Shown: in pieces, positions 1-6,679 of the stretch
Layout: every line of letters begins with the position of its first letter
Position numbering within the stretch: position 1 is the stretch's first letter
Source of the DNA: an uncultured Collinsella sp.
GTDB taxonomy: Bacteria > Actinomycetota > Coriobacteriia > Coriobacteriales > Coriobacteriaceae
Length of the DNA stretch: 25,029 nucleotides
Assembly: GCA_958405565.1 (NCBI GenBank)
Contig: CATYEN010000031.1
Coordinates: 1-25,029 of the forward strand
Reading direction: 5' to 3'
Position numbers and translations under genes: made by a program
Notes under the pieces: model-generated
Databases searched by the model: none
The model's input: only the letters and a program-made list of their open reading frames with translations
What the model was told of the DNA's origin: nothing

Positions 1-258
1 TATGTGCGGCGTAGGCCGCTTATTAGCCCGTCCAAGAATTGGGGCGCAGTTCAACGTGCGGCGGGGGTTCTTTCGTCCTGCGGAGTGTCCGCGAAGGTTA
101 GCCCTCAGATCCTGCTACGACTACGTCCTCGGATTGTGGGGCTGAATGAAGGACGTGGTCGGTGGGGCCTTTTGTCCCCTTCGCTGTTTCGCGGCTTTGC
201 CGCGAAAACTCGCGTTACTTTGGGCATAGAGGGGGACCTGGTTGCGGACCCAGATGAC
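1..258. other. Non-coding left edge, no supported gene
   Basis: I see no gene with a ribosome site and family resemblance here. Open frames crossing the stretch have arginine- and serine-rich translations typical of GC-rich shadow frames. The only clear structure is a perfect stem-loop at 187-207: arms TTTCGCGGC and GCCGCGAAA with a TTT loop. It lies about 50 bp beyond the stop codon of the minus-strand ATPase gene, but neither strand has a T-run after the stem, so it is not a standard Rho-independent terminator. A smaller GCGGC/GCCGC stem sits at 6-19. Confidence 0.4.
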
Positions 259-1620
259 CTAGAGGGATATGGGTGCAAACGAGAAATCGTTGTTGGGGTC
301 GTCCTTTTCCATAAACTCATCGAGGCAGAATGTCATATAGATTGGAACGTACAGGACCTTGCCCTCTTTGCTGAGGTTCTCGTGGCTTAGCACAACTGCC
401 TCGGGGATTTTGTACTCGCTCACGTTCATCAGACGGTCGAGGGCCGCATGTGCTCGAACCTTCTTGCCCGATTTGACCTCGATTGGGACAACGTGCCCGC
501 GGGTACCTTCGATCACAAAGTCAACTTCGCCGACCTCGCGTGTCTGGTAGTACCATGCATCAGTTCCAAGGGCGACAAGCTCCTGCGCGACCACGTTCTC
601 ATAGAGACCGCCGAGGTTGGGGGTTTTCATATCAAGGTAGACAGCGCGTGCCGTGCTGCCGGGATACCGTGATGCGAGCATGCCTGTATCAGACTCGTAT
701 AGTTTAAAGGCGGTCGCCTTCTCTGTCCTCTTAAGAGGACTCCGGGCCTCCGTCACCTGGGCGACCATCAAACCGACGCCCGCGTTCACCAGCCATAGGA
801 AATCCTGCTCGTATTTTTGAAGGCGAGCCCCCTCGCCCAGGGATGAAATAACAAAGCGATGGGACTCTGCCTCAAGCTGAACGGGAATTTGTTCGAAAAT
901 CGCGCGAACGTTAAACGCTCGAGTCGATGCATATTTAGAGATATCGCTTTTGTACTGATCGACCAGCTGAATTTGAAGCTCACGCGTCCTCACGAGCGAA
1001 TAACCCGAATCGATATAGTTCTGTACGACCTCCGGCATGCCGCCGCAAACGATATAAGCTCTAAAGTTTTTGAGCATCGCCTCATGAATATAGTTTTCGA
1101 CGGGACGCCTCTCGACAAGGCAGCTGCGGATGTCTGCAAGCACATTCTCGCTGATGCTGTTTGCCCAACAAAACTCTTCAAAATCCATTGGCCGCATAAC
1201 AATGTGCTCGACATACCCCACCGGGAAAGAAGAGATCCCCTTAAACTCAGTCCCAAGCATAGACCCCGAGAAGACATAGCTAAAGCGCCCGTCCTCGACC
1301 AACGCCTTCATGAGCGTGACGATCTGCGGATACTCCTGTATTTCATCGACAAAGATAAGCGTATCTCCCTCAACAAGCGGTGCATCCGCAAGAAGGGCCA
1401 CGCGGTTGATAAAGTCAACGGCGTTCTTAGCGCCAATAAGCACATCTCTTGCCTCGGCATCGAGCAGCAAATTGGCCTCAAAATACGACGCGTAGTTGTC
1501 TTTACCAAACGCGCGAATCGCATAACTCTTGCCAATTTGACGCGTACCGGTAACAAGCAATGCCTTATGAGAGTTATTTTTCCAGTTCAAAAGCCTATTA
1601 GTGACCTTACGGCGTAGCAT
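259..1620 (-). CDS. AAA ATPase with DUF4143-type C-terminal domain
   Basis: The protein is a 453-residue P-loop ATPase. Walker A is GTRQIGKS (residues 25-32), Walker B is LIFVDEIQ (88-95), and a sensor-like VFSGSM follows. The C-terminal part has GLYENVVAQEL and then GEVDFVIE...PIEVKSGK (about 360-386), which resembles the PD-(D/E)XK nuclease fold seen in the DUF4143 family. These ATPases are common and scattered in anaerobes, and their cellular role is not settled. Known members are cytoplasmic. I chose the ATG at 1620 because TGGGGGT (1625-1630, minus strand) lies at a suitable distance. A TTG at 1632 would add four residues. The gene stands alone; its upstream region carries tandem palindromic repeats that may be its operator. 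The family call is good; a role in defence or toxin-like function would be speculation. Confidence 0.9.
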   Translation of the reverse strand: MLRRKVTNRLLNWKNNSHKALLVTGTRQIGKSYAIRAFGKDNYASYFEANLLLDAEARDVLIGAKNAVDFINRVALLADAPLVEGDTLIFVDEIQEYPQIVTLMKALVEDGRFSYVFSGSMLGTEFKGISSFPVGYVEHIVMRPMDFEEFCWANSISENVLADIRSCLVERRPVENYIHEAMLKNFRAYIVCGGMPEVVQNYIDSGYSLVRTRELQIQLVDQYKSDISKYASTRAFNVRAIFEQIPVQLEAESHRFVISSLGEGARLQKYEQDFLWLVNAGVGLMVAQVTEARSPLKRTEKATAFKLYESDTGMLASRYPGSTARAVYLDMKTPNLGGLYENVVAQELVALGTDAWYYQTREVGEVDFVIEGTRGHVVPIEVKSGKKVRAHAALDRLMNVSEYKIPEAVVLSHENLSKEGKVLYVPIYMTFCLDEFMEKDDPNNDFSFAPISL

Positions 1621-1635
1621 TAAAACCCCCAAATG

Positions 1636-1720
1636 ACAAAAATTGGCAAATAGATTTGCCCCTAATCATACAAAAATTGGCAAATAGATTTGGCTCTAAT
1701 CATACAAAGATTGGCAGATA
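1636..1720. repeat. 34-bp tandem repeats with palindromic core, putative operator
   Basis: Two head-to-tail 34-bp units (1636-1669 and 1670-1703) differ at only two positions (CCCC versus GCTC), and a third degenerate half-unit follows at 1704-1720. Unit 1 contains the perfect inverted repeat GGCAAATAGATTTGCC (1645-1660); unit 2 has one mismatch in it. On the minus strand each unit boundary reads TATGAT, a good -10 hexamer (1665-1670 and 1699-1704). The array starts 16 bp upstream of the ATPase start codon, so an operator/promoter array for that gene is the simplest reading. Confidence 0.7.
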
Positions 1721-1771
1721 GCAAAGATATGCTTAGGTCTCTGGGCTATCGAACCAGCGCAGTGCCATACG

Positions 1772-1807
1772 AAAAGGCTGGGGACGCTGTTGTTGGCGTC
1801 TCCAGCC
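1772..1807 (-). terminator. Rho-independent terminator of the two-gene minus-strand operon
   Basis: A 12-bp stem (1776-1787 with 1796-1807, one G-T wobble) with an 8-nt loop is followed on the minus strand by TTTT (1772-1775). It lies about 57 bp downstream of the stop codon at 1864, so it should end the transcript of the two genes at 1864-2807. Confidence 0.75.
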
Positions 1808-1863
1808 CTCTGATTGCTACTTTGGGTCCCGTGGTGGGACTTTGTTAGTGCTACCTGGTTGTT

Positions 1864-2388
1864 TTACCTTGTCTCGCCGCTTTCTGTGCGTAGGCGGTAG
1901 CCGTGGACCAGGTCGCTGATGGCCGGCCAGGGAATCTGACGGTCGACCCAAGATTGGAGCTGGACCAGATAGCGCTCGGTGGCGCGGGTGAGGGTGGCAA
2001 ACTGCTCGTGGGTCTCGACCTGGGCGTAGAGGTCGCGGCTGTGGGCGAGGATTGCCGTGGTGTCATCCATTTTGCCGGTGACGTCGAAGGCGCCCGAGAA
2101 CCAGTCGCACAGGCGCGCAGCGCTGTTGTTGATCGTTGCGAGGTCGGCGGTGCCGTCGTTGGCGTTTTCGTTGGCCTGGGCTCGCAGGAGGGAGAGGGCG
2201 TCGGTGGCGTTCATACAGTAGCCGACGGTGAAGTTCCAGACGGCGAATTCGCGGCCGGTGTCGAGCTTGCGGCGGCGCATGTAGTCGATGTCGCGGGGCT
2301 CCTCGAGCATCATTTGGTCGGCGAGGGCTTCAAGTGCAGTGGTGTACTCAGCAAGGTCGAGCGTGAGCAGGGTGTTGATATCCATCAT
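1864..2388 (-). CDS. Hypothetical helical protein, second gene of operon
   Basis: This 174-residue protein belongs to no family I recognise. The composition is leucine-, alanine- and acid-rich and suggests an all-helical soluble protein. There is no signal peptide and no membrane segment. Visible landmarks are YMRRRKLDTGREFAVWNF in the first third, LCDWFSGAFDVTGKMDDTTA in the middle and a tryptophan-containing VDRQIPWPAISDLVHG near the end. The start at 2388 (two consecutive ATG codons) is preceded by GGAGG seven bases upstream and lies only two bases after the stop of the DUF3830-like gene, so the two are surely cotranscribed and probably translationally coupled. A longer frame extending upstream would overlap that gene and is rejected. 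Confidence 0.75.
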   Translation of the reverse strand: MMDINTLLTLDLAEYTTALEALADQMMLEEPRDIDYMRRRKLDTGREFAVWNFTVGYCMNATDALSLLRAQANENANDGTADLATINNSAARLCDWFSGAFDVTGKMDDTTAILAHSRDLYAQVETHEQFATLTRATERYLVQLQSWVDRQIPWPAISDLVHGYRLRTESGETR

Positions 2389-2390
2389 CT

Positions 2391-2807
2391 TTAGGCCTCC
2401 GCTTCGATCTCGACGATTTCGTTTTTGATGTACATGCCCTGGTTGTCCCAGACATTGCGGCAGGCGGCGGCAAAGCGCTCGCGGTCGGCTTCGCAGATGC
2501 GGGCGAACATGTTGCAGGTGCCAAAGGGCTCGCACACGTCAAAGAAGATGCAAATTGACGACCAGCCGCCATACCAGCTCACGGCGCCCGCCGGTTCGTG
2601 AAAGACGGGGTTCTCGATGTGTACATAGTTGGCGATGGGGCCCGAGACAGGATACGTCACCTCGGCATCACAAATCTTTGCCGAAAAGATACGCGACTCG
2701 ACCGGACAGGACGATTCGAACAGCTTGCATGTTTCGGGCGCTTCATCCCAGAGCATGTCGGCGAGAAACGTCTCGCCATTCAACGTGATCTTGAGCATTT
2801 TTGTCAT
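2391..2807 (-). CDS. DUF3830-like (cyclophilin-fold) protein
   Basis: The protein has 138 residues. The opening MTKMLKITLNGETFLADML, followed by DEAPETCKLFESSCPVESRI and TYPVSG, resembles the DUF3830 family: small cyclophilin-like beta-barrel proteins of unknown function, often near amidase, hydantoinase or transporter genes. The sequence is unusually cysteine-rich for the family (about seven cysteines), and the C-terminal half is less recognisable. The start at 2807 is chosen because GAGGAGG sits eight bases upstream; an in-frame ATG at 2894 lacks such a site and would add 29 residues of unconvincing sequence. It is the first gene of a two-gene operon with the helical protein downstream. Family assignment is by eye and moderately sure; no substrate can be proposed. 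Confidence 0.7.
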   Translation of the reverse strand: MTKMLKITLNGETFLADMLWDEAPETCKLFESSCPVESRIFSAKICDAEVTYPVSGPIANYVHIENPVFHEPAGAVSWYGGWSSICIFFDVCEPFGTCNMFARICEADRERFAAACRNVWDNQGMYIKNEIVEIEAEA

Positions 2808-2894
2808 AGTAAGGACCTCCTCAATCCGTCGCTCAAGGGGCTCGCTGGCGGATAAGGAGAAGACAGCAGCGGGGTCGCCGAACCCAAACTTCAC

Positions 2895-3409
2895 GACAGA
2901 TCTCTGTCGCCCCAGCCCGCGCTGTTCTTCGCTAAAGTACCATGCCGCAATTGCGCGCGCAATATCAGTTTTTGATTTTCTGGAAGCGGCAATCGACGAG
3001 ACGGCTCGCCGGTGGCCGGTCGACGCGTGGGCATAGGCCTCGTCTATTCCTTAAGTTGGATGAAAAACGCCATGTTATTGCAGGGTTGCATACTCGTTCA
3101 ATAAGTGCATAGAATCTCGTATAGTGCGAGTAAGATTTTGCGCTATCTGATTTGTGTTTAGCAAAGATATAGTTTGCATAATCCAGCCTAATCCTCGCTC
3201 CATTTAAATAAAGTCGCACGTAAATGGCGTAAACATATCTGAGCTGGCATTCTTTACGCTGAGCGGATAAAAACGACCGTTCACCGTTCAACTATTTTCA
3301 AAATGAATAAAATGAGCGATAAAGAGAATATAAACCTTAATAAACTCGCGTATTGCACGGACGCGGGTTATTAATGGGTTGTAGGCCTTTTACAGAAAGG
3401 ATTCCAGCA
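2895..3409. other. AT-rich intergenic region upstream of arcC copy 1
   Basis: About 500 bp without a supportable gene, visibly more AT-rich than the flanking coding DNA from roughly 3060 onward. A 108-codon minus-strand frame (2965-3291) starts at TTG with no ribosome site and has no family resemblance. The arcC promoter should lie here; TATAAA at 3329-3334 is a -10 candidate but has no good -35. I looked for ArgR-type boxes and for a TTGAT-N4-ATCAA site and found none that convince. Confidence 0.4.
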
Positions 3410-4372
3410 ATGTCTAAGCCTCTTGGCAAGCCCGATCGTATTGTCGTCGCCCTTGGCGGCAACGCCCTCGGCAACAACCCCGTCGAGCAGATCGAGGCCG
3501 TGAGCAACACCGCCCACGCCCTCCTCGGCCTCATCGAGCAGGGCAACGAGATCATCATCACCCACGGCAACGGCCCGCAGGTCGGCATGATCCAGAACGC
3601 CTTCGCCGCCGCCCACGACGCCATCGGCACCCCCGAGATGCCGCTGCCCGAGTGCGGCGCCATGTCCCAGGGCTACATCGGCTATCACCTGCAGCAGGGC
3701 ATCGGCCGCGAGATGCACAAGCGCTACAAGCGTTGGCACGCCGCAACCGTCGTCACCCAGATCGAGTGCGACCCGGACGATCCCGCGTTCAAGAACCCGA
3801 CCAAGCCGATCGGCCCCTTCTACACCGAGGAGCAGGCCAAGGAGTTCATGGCCGAGGATCCCTCCAAGGTCTTCGTCGAGGATTCCGGCCGCGGCTGGCG
3901 TCGCGTCGTCGCTTCCCCCGATCCCAAGAAGATCGTCGAGGCCGACTCCATCCTCAACCTGCTCGACAACGAGTTCATCGTCATCGCCTGCGGTGGCGGC
4001 GGCATCCCCGTCGTCCGCGACTACGAGAACAAGGGCTGCTACAAGGGCGTTCCCGCTGTCATCGACAAGGACCTGGGCGGCGAGCTGCTGGCCGAGGACT
4101 GCGACGCCGACGTTCTGTTCCTGCTGACCGCCGTTGAGCATGTCGCCATCAACTTTGGCAAGCCCAACCAGGAGGAGCTCGAGGACATCACCGCCGACGA
4201 GGCCGAGCGCCTGGCCGACGAGGGCCAGTTCGGCAAGGGTTCCATGGAGCCCAAGGTCCGCGCCGCCATCAAGTTCGCCCGCTCCCGCAAGGGCCGCACC
4301 TGCATCATCGGCGCCCTGGACAAGGCCGCCGAGACCATGGCCGGCCTCTCCGGTACCCGCATCCACGAGTAG
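3410..4372 (+). CDS. arcC: Carbamate kinase, copy 1 (solitary)
   Basis: The 320-residue protein has the normal length and motifs of carbamate kinase: GGNALG (residues 16-21), HGNGPQVG (52-59) and CGGGGIP (194-200). It makes ATP from carbamoyl phosphate and ADP in the cytoplasm, the last step of the arginine deiminase pathway. The start at 3410 follows AGAAAGG; an upstream in-frame ATG at 3353 is not supported. This copy stands alone with its own upstream region and terminator, convergent to the regulator gene on the other strand. From base 3443 through the terminator it is identical to copy 2 at 10529, while the first 33 bases differ at nine positions. Only residue 5 differs between the proteins (Leu here, Tyr in copy 2). 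A solitary arcC could also serve carbamoyl phosphate from another source. Confidence 0.97.
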   Translation: MSKPLGKPDRIVVALGGNALGNNPVEQIEAVSNTAHALLGLIEQGNEIIITHGNGPQVGMIQNAFAAAHDAIGTPEMPLPECGAMSQGYIGYHLQQGIGREMHKRYKRWHAATVVTQIECDPDDPAFKNPTKPIGPFYTEEQAKEFMAEDPSKVFVEDSGRGWRRVVASPDPKKIVEADSILNLLDNEFIVIACGGGGIPVVRDYENKGCYKGVPAVIDKDLGGELLAEDCDADVLFLLTAVEHVAINFGKPNQEELEDITADEAERLADEGQFGKGSMEPKVRAAIKFARSRKGRTCIIGALDKAAETMAGLSGTRIHE

Positions 4373-4396
4373 TCTCTACTCTGTCGCCTCTCTCGT

Positions 4397-4416
4397 GGGC
4401 GCCAGGCAAGGCGCCC
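4397..4416 (+). other. Stem-loop in arcC 3' untranslated region
   Basis: GGGCGCC and GGCGCCC arms around AGGCAA, between the arcC stop codon and the terminator. There is no T-run, so it may stabilise the transcript or assist termination. The same structure is at 11516-11535 in copy 2. Confidence 0.5.
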
Positions 4417-4437
4417 GCAAACTAGCCTCTCTTCATG

Positions 4438-4470
4438 AGCCCCGCGGTCCGCTCCGACCGCGGGGCTTTT
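4438..4470 (+). terminator. Rho-independent terminator of arcC copy 1
   Basis: Perfect 12-bp arms AGCCCCGCGGTC and GACCGCGGGGCT around CGCTCC, ending in TTTT. It lies between arcC and the convergent regulator gene. Confidence 0.9.
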
Positions 4471-4497
4471 GCTGTAATAAGTGCTGATTTCAAGTGA

Positions 4498-5148
4498 TTA
4501 TTCGCCTAGGTCATGGGATGCTTGAAACCAAACAATGACACCGAGGATTCTAATCCTGCGCTTGTCGAGCACAATGTCGGGCTCGGCCGTTCGGTAGGAG
4601 TATGACGAAAGCATTATCGAGCTTGTGCCGACGCTGTAGCGCCTGATCACCATTCTCGAATTGTCTGCAATTGCTAACACCGTACAGCCATTCCATGGCT
4701 TTTTATTAGGATCGACAAGCAGGAGCGAGCCGATTGGGTAGCATTTCGACATGGCTGAGGTGTCCATTTGGACAAAGAAGCAGTTGGGGTGCCGGGCGAG
4801 TAGCGAGGGGGCCGATGGTACCGTTCCCGTCCGTTTAAGGCCTGTTCTGCCGCTGCTCATCGTGATCTTAAACGCATCGCACATTTCGCTCGGCTGGCAG
4901 TTTTCCTCTGGCCTACTTTTCTTGGGAAACTCATTCTGTGCTGCAAGACCTGCGGCCTCTGAGGTCAGGTCGTCAGGCTGCAGGTTAAACACCGAAGTTA
5001 TTGTTTGCAGCGTCGATTGACGTATCGCCGACCGGCCCTTTTCCCAGCGGCATACGGTCTCCTTGGAGACGCCGATGAGCTTTGCAAACTCCTCTTGCGT
5101 GAGGGAGCTCTTCTTTCGAAGGGCCTTGATGTTCTCTCCGACCCCCAT
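4498..5148 (-). CDS. XRE-family regulator with S24/LexA-like C-terminal domain
   Basis: The protein has 216 residues. Residues 5-62 form a helix-turn-helix of the XRE type (SLTQEEFAKLIGVSKETVCRWEKG). Residues 120-208 resemble the S24/LexA-type dimerisation and peptidase domain (FFVQMDTSAMSKCYPIGSLL, then MVIRRYS). Ser131 could be the nucleophile, but where LexA/CI-type proteases have lysine this protein has Arg169-Arg170, so self-cleavage is doubtful and the domain may only dimerise or bind a ligand. The start codon is two bases after the stop of the divergent arginine deiminase gene and has no evident ribosome site, pointing to translational coupling. It therefore probably regulates that gene or the neighbouring arc operon, perhaps through the palindromes in 6402-6679. 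That target is inference. Confidence 0.88.
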   Translation of the reverse strand: MGVGENIKALRKKSSLTQEEFAKLIGVSKETVCRWEKGRSAIRQSTLQTITSVFNLQPDDLTSEAAGLAAQNEFPKKSRPEENCQPSEMCDAFKITMSSGRTGLKRTGTVPSAPSLLARHPNCFFVQMDTSAMSKCYPIGSLLLVDPNKKPWNGCTVLAIADNSRMVIRRYSVGTSSIMLSSYSYRTAEPDIVLDKRRIRILGVIVWFQASHDLGE

Positions 5149-5150
5149 GG

Positions 5151-6401
5151 CTAGATTGAGCGGGCTAGGGGGAGACAGAGGCAGTCGGGCCCGCCAAAGC
5201 CGCTTGTGAGCTCAAAGATCGATATGGGCACGAGTTCTATCCCGGCCTGTTCGAGAGCGGCGTTGGTCTCGGTGTTCTCCCCGTAAACGCAGACCTTTCC
5301 GGGCTTAAGGCAGAGTGTGCTCGCGGCGTTGTTGGCCCTTTCGCGCTCGGCGGCAGCGGGGTTCGATCCGCCGCAGAGGATAAACCTCAGATTATTTGAG
5401 CCAAGTGCCATCCCAATCGCCTCGCGGATCCCTCCCTCGACGATTGAGGCACGGGTCGTCCACTCGCGTCTCCCTCGCGTGATTCGGTAGACTTCTGCCT
5501 CCTCCAGCAGGGTTCGATCGAGGAGGAACGTATCGTAGTCGACGCGGCTGAAATAGGTGTCTAAGTGAATGCAGAGTTCGTCATAGGGGACCTTGATCGC
5601 CCAGACAGATTCGATGGTCGAGTCCTTATTCCACAGCACCTCTCGTGCTAGCGAGTCTATGGCCAGGGGCTCGGTGCGCTGCGAGATGCCGATAGCTACG
5701 TTTTCACTGTTTAGATTGTGAACGTCGCCGCCTTCGAGATGATATGTAGATTCGTGCTTGAAAAACTGCGGCGTTCCCATAAAGATCGGATGGTAGTTAA
5801 AGATCGTCTGGTAGGCGATGACCTCGCGGTTTCGTTCTGGCCAGTACATGTGATTGAGTGTCGCGCCGCTTCCTATGACGCTTGCCGGGTCACGCGTGAA
5901 CCACATGGTGTTAAGCGGGTTTACGAGAAGGTCCTCGGGGAGGTAAGCGTCTCCAGTCAATGCCGCGAGGCTATGCGCCTCCCTCTCGGTATCAAAGACC
6001 TGGCCGTAGCGAATGCCTTTGATGGCTGTTTGGACAAGGTCGAGAGAGTTCTTGGCACCCTCGAGAAGATCGCGTATAGCCGATTGAAGCTCGATTCCCC
6101 TGACTCCGCACTCGGAGACATACAGATCGATAAAAGACTGGCGGGCCTGGCTCGACTGATCGAGGGCTTCGATGAGCAGGTCTTCGACATAGAAGAGCTC
6201 CACCCCCTCGTTCTTTAGGATGTCCGAATAGGAGCGATGCTCTGCCAGCGCTTTTTCGAGGTCAAAGGAGCTGTTTGAGGGGCGCAGCGTAAACACCTGG
6301 TTGAATTGTCCGTCTGGATAGTTGCGCGTTTCGTTGCCGGGGCAGTGCAGGAGGGCTTTCTGAAGCTTTCCTATTTCATTTTGGACCTGGAGAGCAGACA
6401 T
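5151..6401 (-). CDS. Divergent arginine deiminase paralogue
   Basis: The 416 residues match the arginine deiminase family along the full length: FTRDP (168-172), HLEGGD (221-226), CIHLDT (277-282) and a C-terminal GGPDC (403-407). The expected catalytic set is present: Asp171, Glu223, His279, Asp281 and Cys407. Two changes near the active site stand out against the canonical ArcA in the same window. That protein reads GRGGPRC, while this one reads GFGGPDC, so the arginine five residues before the catalytic cysteine (position equivalent to Arg401 of the Pseudomonas enzyme, as I recall it) is Phe402, and the residue before the cysteine is Asp406. LHRPG is LHCPG. It may act on arginine with altered kinetics, on another guanidino compound, or not be catalytic. 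It is cotranscribed with the XRE regulator and divergent from arcD. GAGG four bases before 6401 supports the start. Confidence 0.85.
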   Translation of the reverse strand: MSALQVQNEIGKLQKALLHCPGNETRNYPDGQFNQVFTLRPSNSSFDLEKALAEHRSYSDILKNEGVELFYVEDLLIEALDQSSQARQSFIDLYVSECGVRGIELQSAIRDLLEGAKNSLDLVQTAIKGIRYGQVFDTEREAHSLAALTGDAYLPEDLLVNPLNTMWFTRDPASVIGSGATLNHMYWPERNREVIAYQTIFNYHPIFMGTPQFFKHESTYHLEGGDVHNLNSENVAIGISQRTEPLAIDSLAREVLWNKDSTIESVWAIKVPYDELCIHLDTYFSRVDYDTFLLDRTLLEEAEVYRITRGRREWTTRASIVEGGIREAIGMALGSNNLRFILCGGSNPAAAERERANNAASTLCLKPGKVCVYGENTETNAALEQAGIELVPISIFELTSGFGGPDCLCLPLARSI

Positions 6402-6512
6402 GAATCCTCGTTCCGGATGTAGCGTTATCTCGACTCTTATGGTGACACATTTTTAAATCATTTCACCTTTTGTCATAAATTGAGTATTCATAGATGCTTT
6501 TCAAGACATGGA

Positions 6513-6531
6513 ATTGATATTAAATATCAAT
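6513..6531. promoter_or_regulatory. 19-bp perfect palindrome, putative operator
   Basis: ATTGATATTAAATATCAAT is an exact inverted repeat of 9-bp arms around a central A, in the middle of the divergent intergenic region. It contains TTGAT and ATCAA but spaced by 7, not the 4 bases of an FNR or Crp-type site. The adjacent XRE regulator is the obvious candidate to bind it. Confidence 0.6.
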
Positions 6532-6583
6532 CCAAAGCAATAATTGATAAATAACGTCAAGTAGAAAACCGTTTATAGCGAAA

Positions 6584-6597
6584 ACCAGCGCGCTGGT
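6584..6597. promoter_or_regulatory. 14-bp GC-rich palindrome upstream of arcD
   Basis: ACCAGCGCGCTGGT is an exact palindrome about 80 bases before the arcD start, in otherwise AT-rich DNA. It may be an operator or a small hairpin in the arcD leader; the sequence does not decide. Confidence 0.4.
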
Positions 6598-6679
6598 GGA
6601 CGAAAAGCACGCGGGGAATGCGGCTGATGAAAAAATCAAATCGCCGGCAGAGGTTACACCAACGAATTAAGGAGGGGAA

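Larger units (their letters stand above)
3443..4473 (+). repeat. Long direct repeat, copy 1 (arcC body plus terminator)
   Basis: These 1,031 bases match 10562-11592 without any difference I could find by reading both copies line by line, at a constant offset of 7,119 bases and with no indels. The repeat starts at codon 12 of arcC and ends three bases after the terminator T-run. Sequence on either side is unrelated or diverged. Confidence 0.9.
6402..6679. promoter_or_regulatory. Divergent regulatory region between the deiminase paralogue and arcD
   Basis: This 278-bp AT-rich region separates two divergent transcripts and holds two perfect palindromes, listed separately. It must contain both promoters. 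TTGATA (6544-6549) and TTTATA (6572-6577) are visible on the plus strand but 22 bases apart, so I do not call a promoter from them. No gene is supported here. Confidence 0.6.

Noticed and set aside
4..390. Plus-strand open frame of 128 codons at the left edge
   Set aside because: It overlaps the end of the ATPase gene antisense, has no ribosome site and no family resemblance.
859..1617. Plus-strand 252-codon frame antisense to the ATPase
   Set aside because: The opposite strand encodes clear Walker A and B motifs; this is a shadow frame.
2965..3291. Minus-strand 108-codon frame in the intergenic region
   Set aside because: TTG start, no ribosome site, composition unlike a protein of this genome.
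3371..4366. Long minus-strand frame antisense to arcC (repeated at 10502-11485)
   Set aside because: A GC-rich shadow of carbamate kinase codons; its glycine/valine/aspartate repetition is an artefact of reading the reverse strand.
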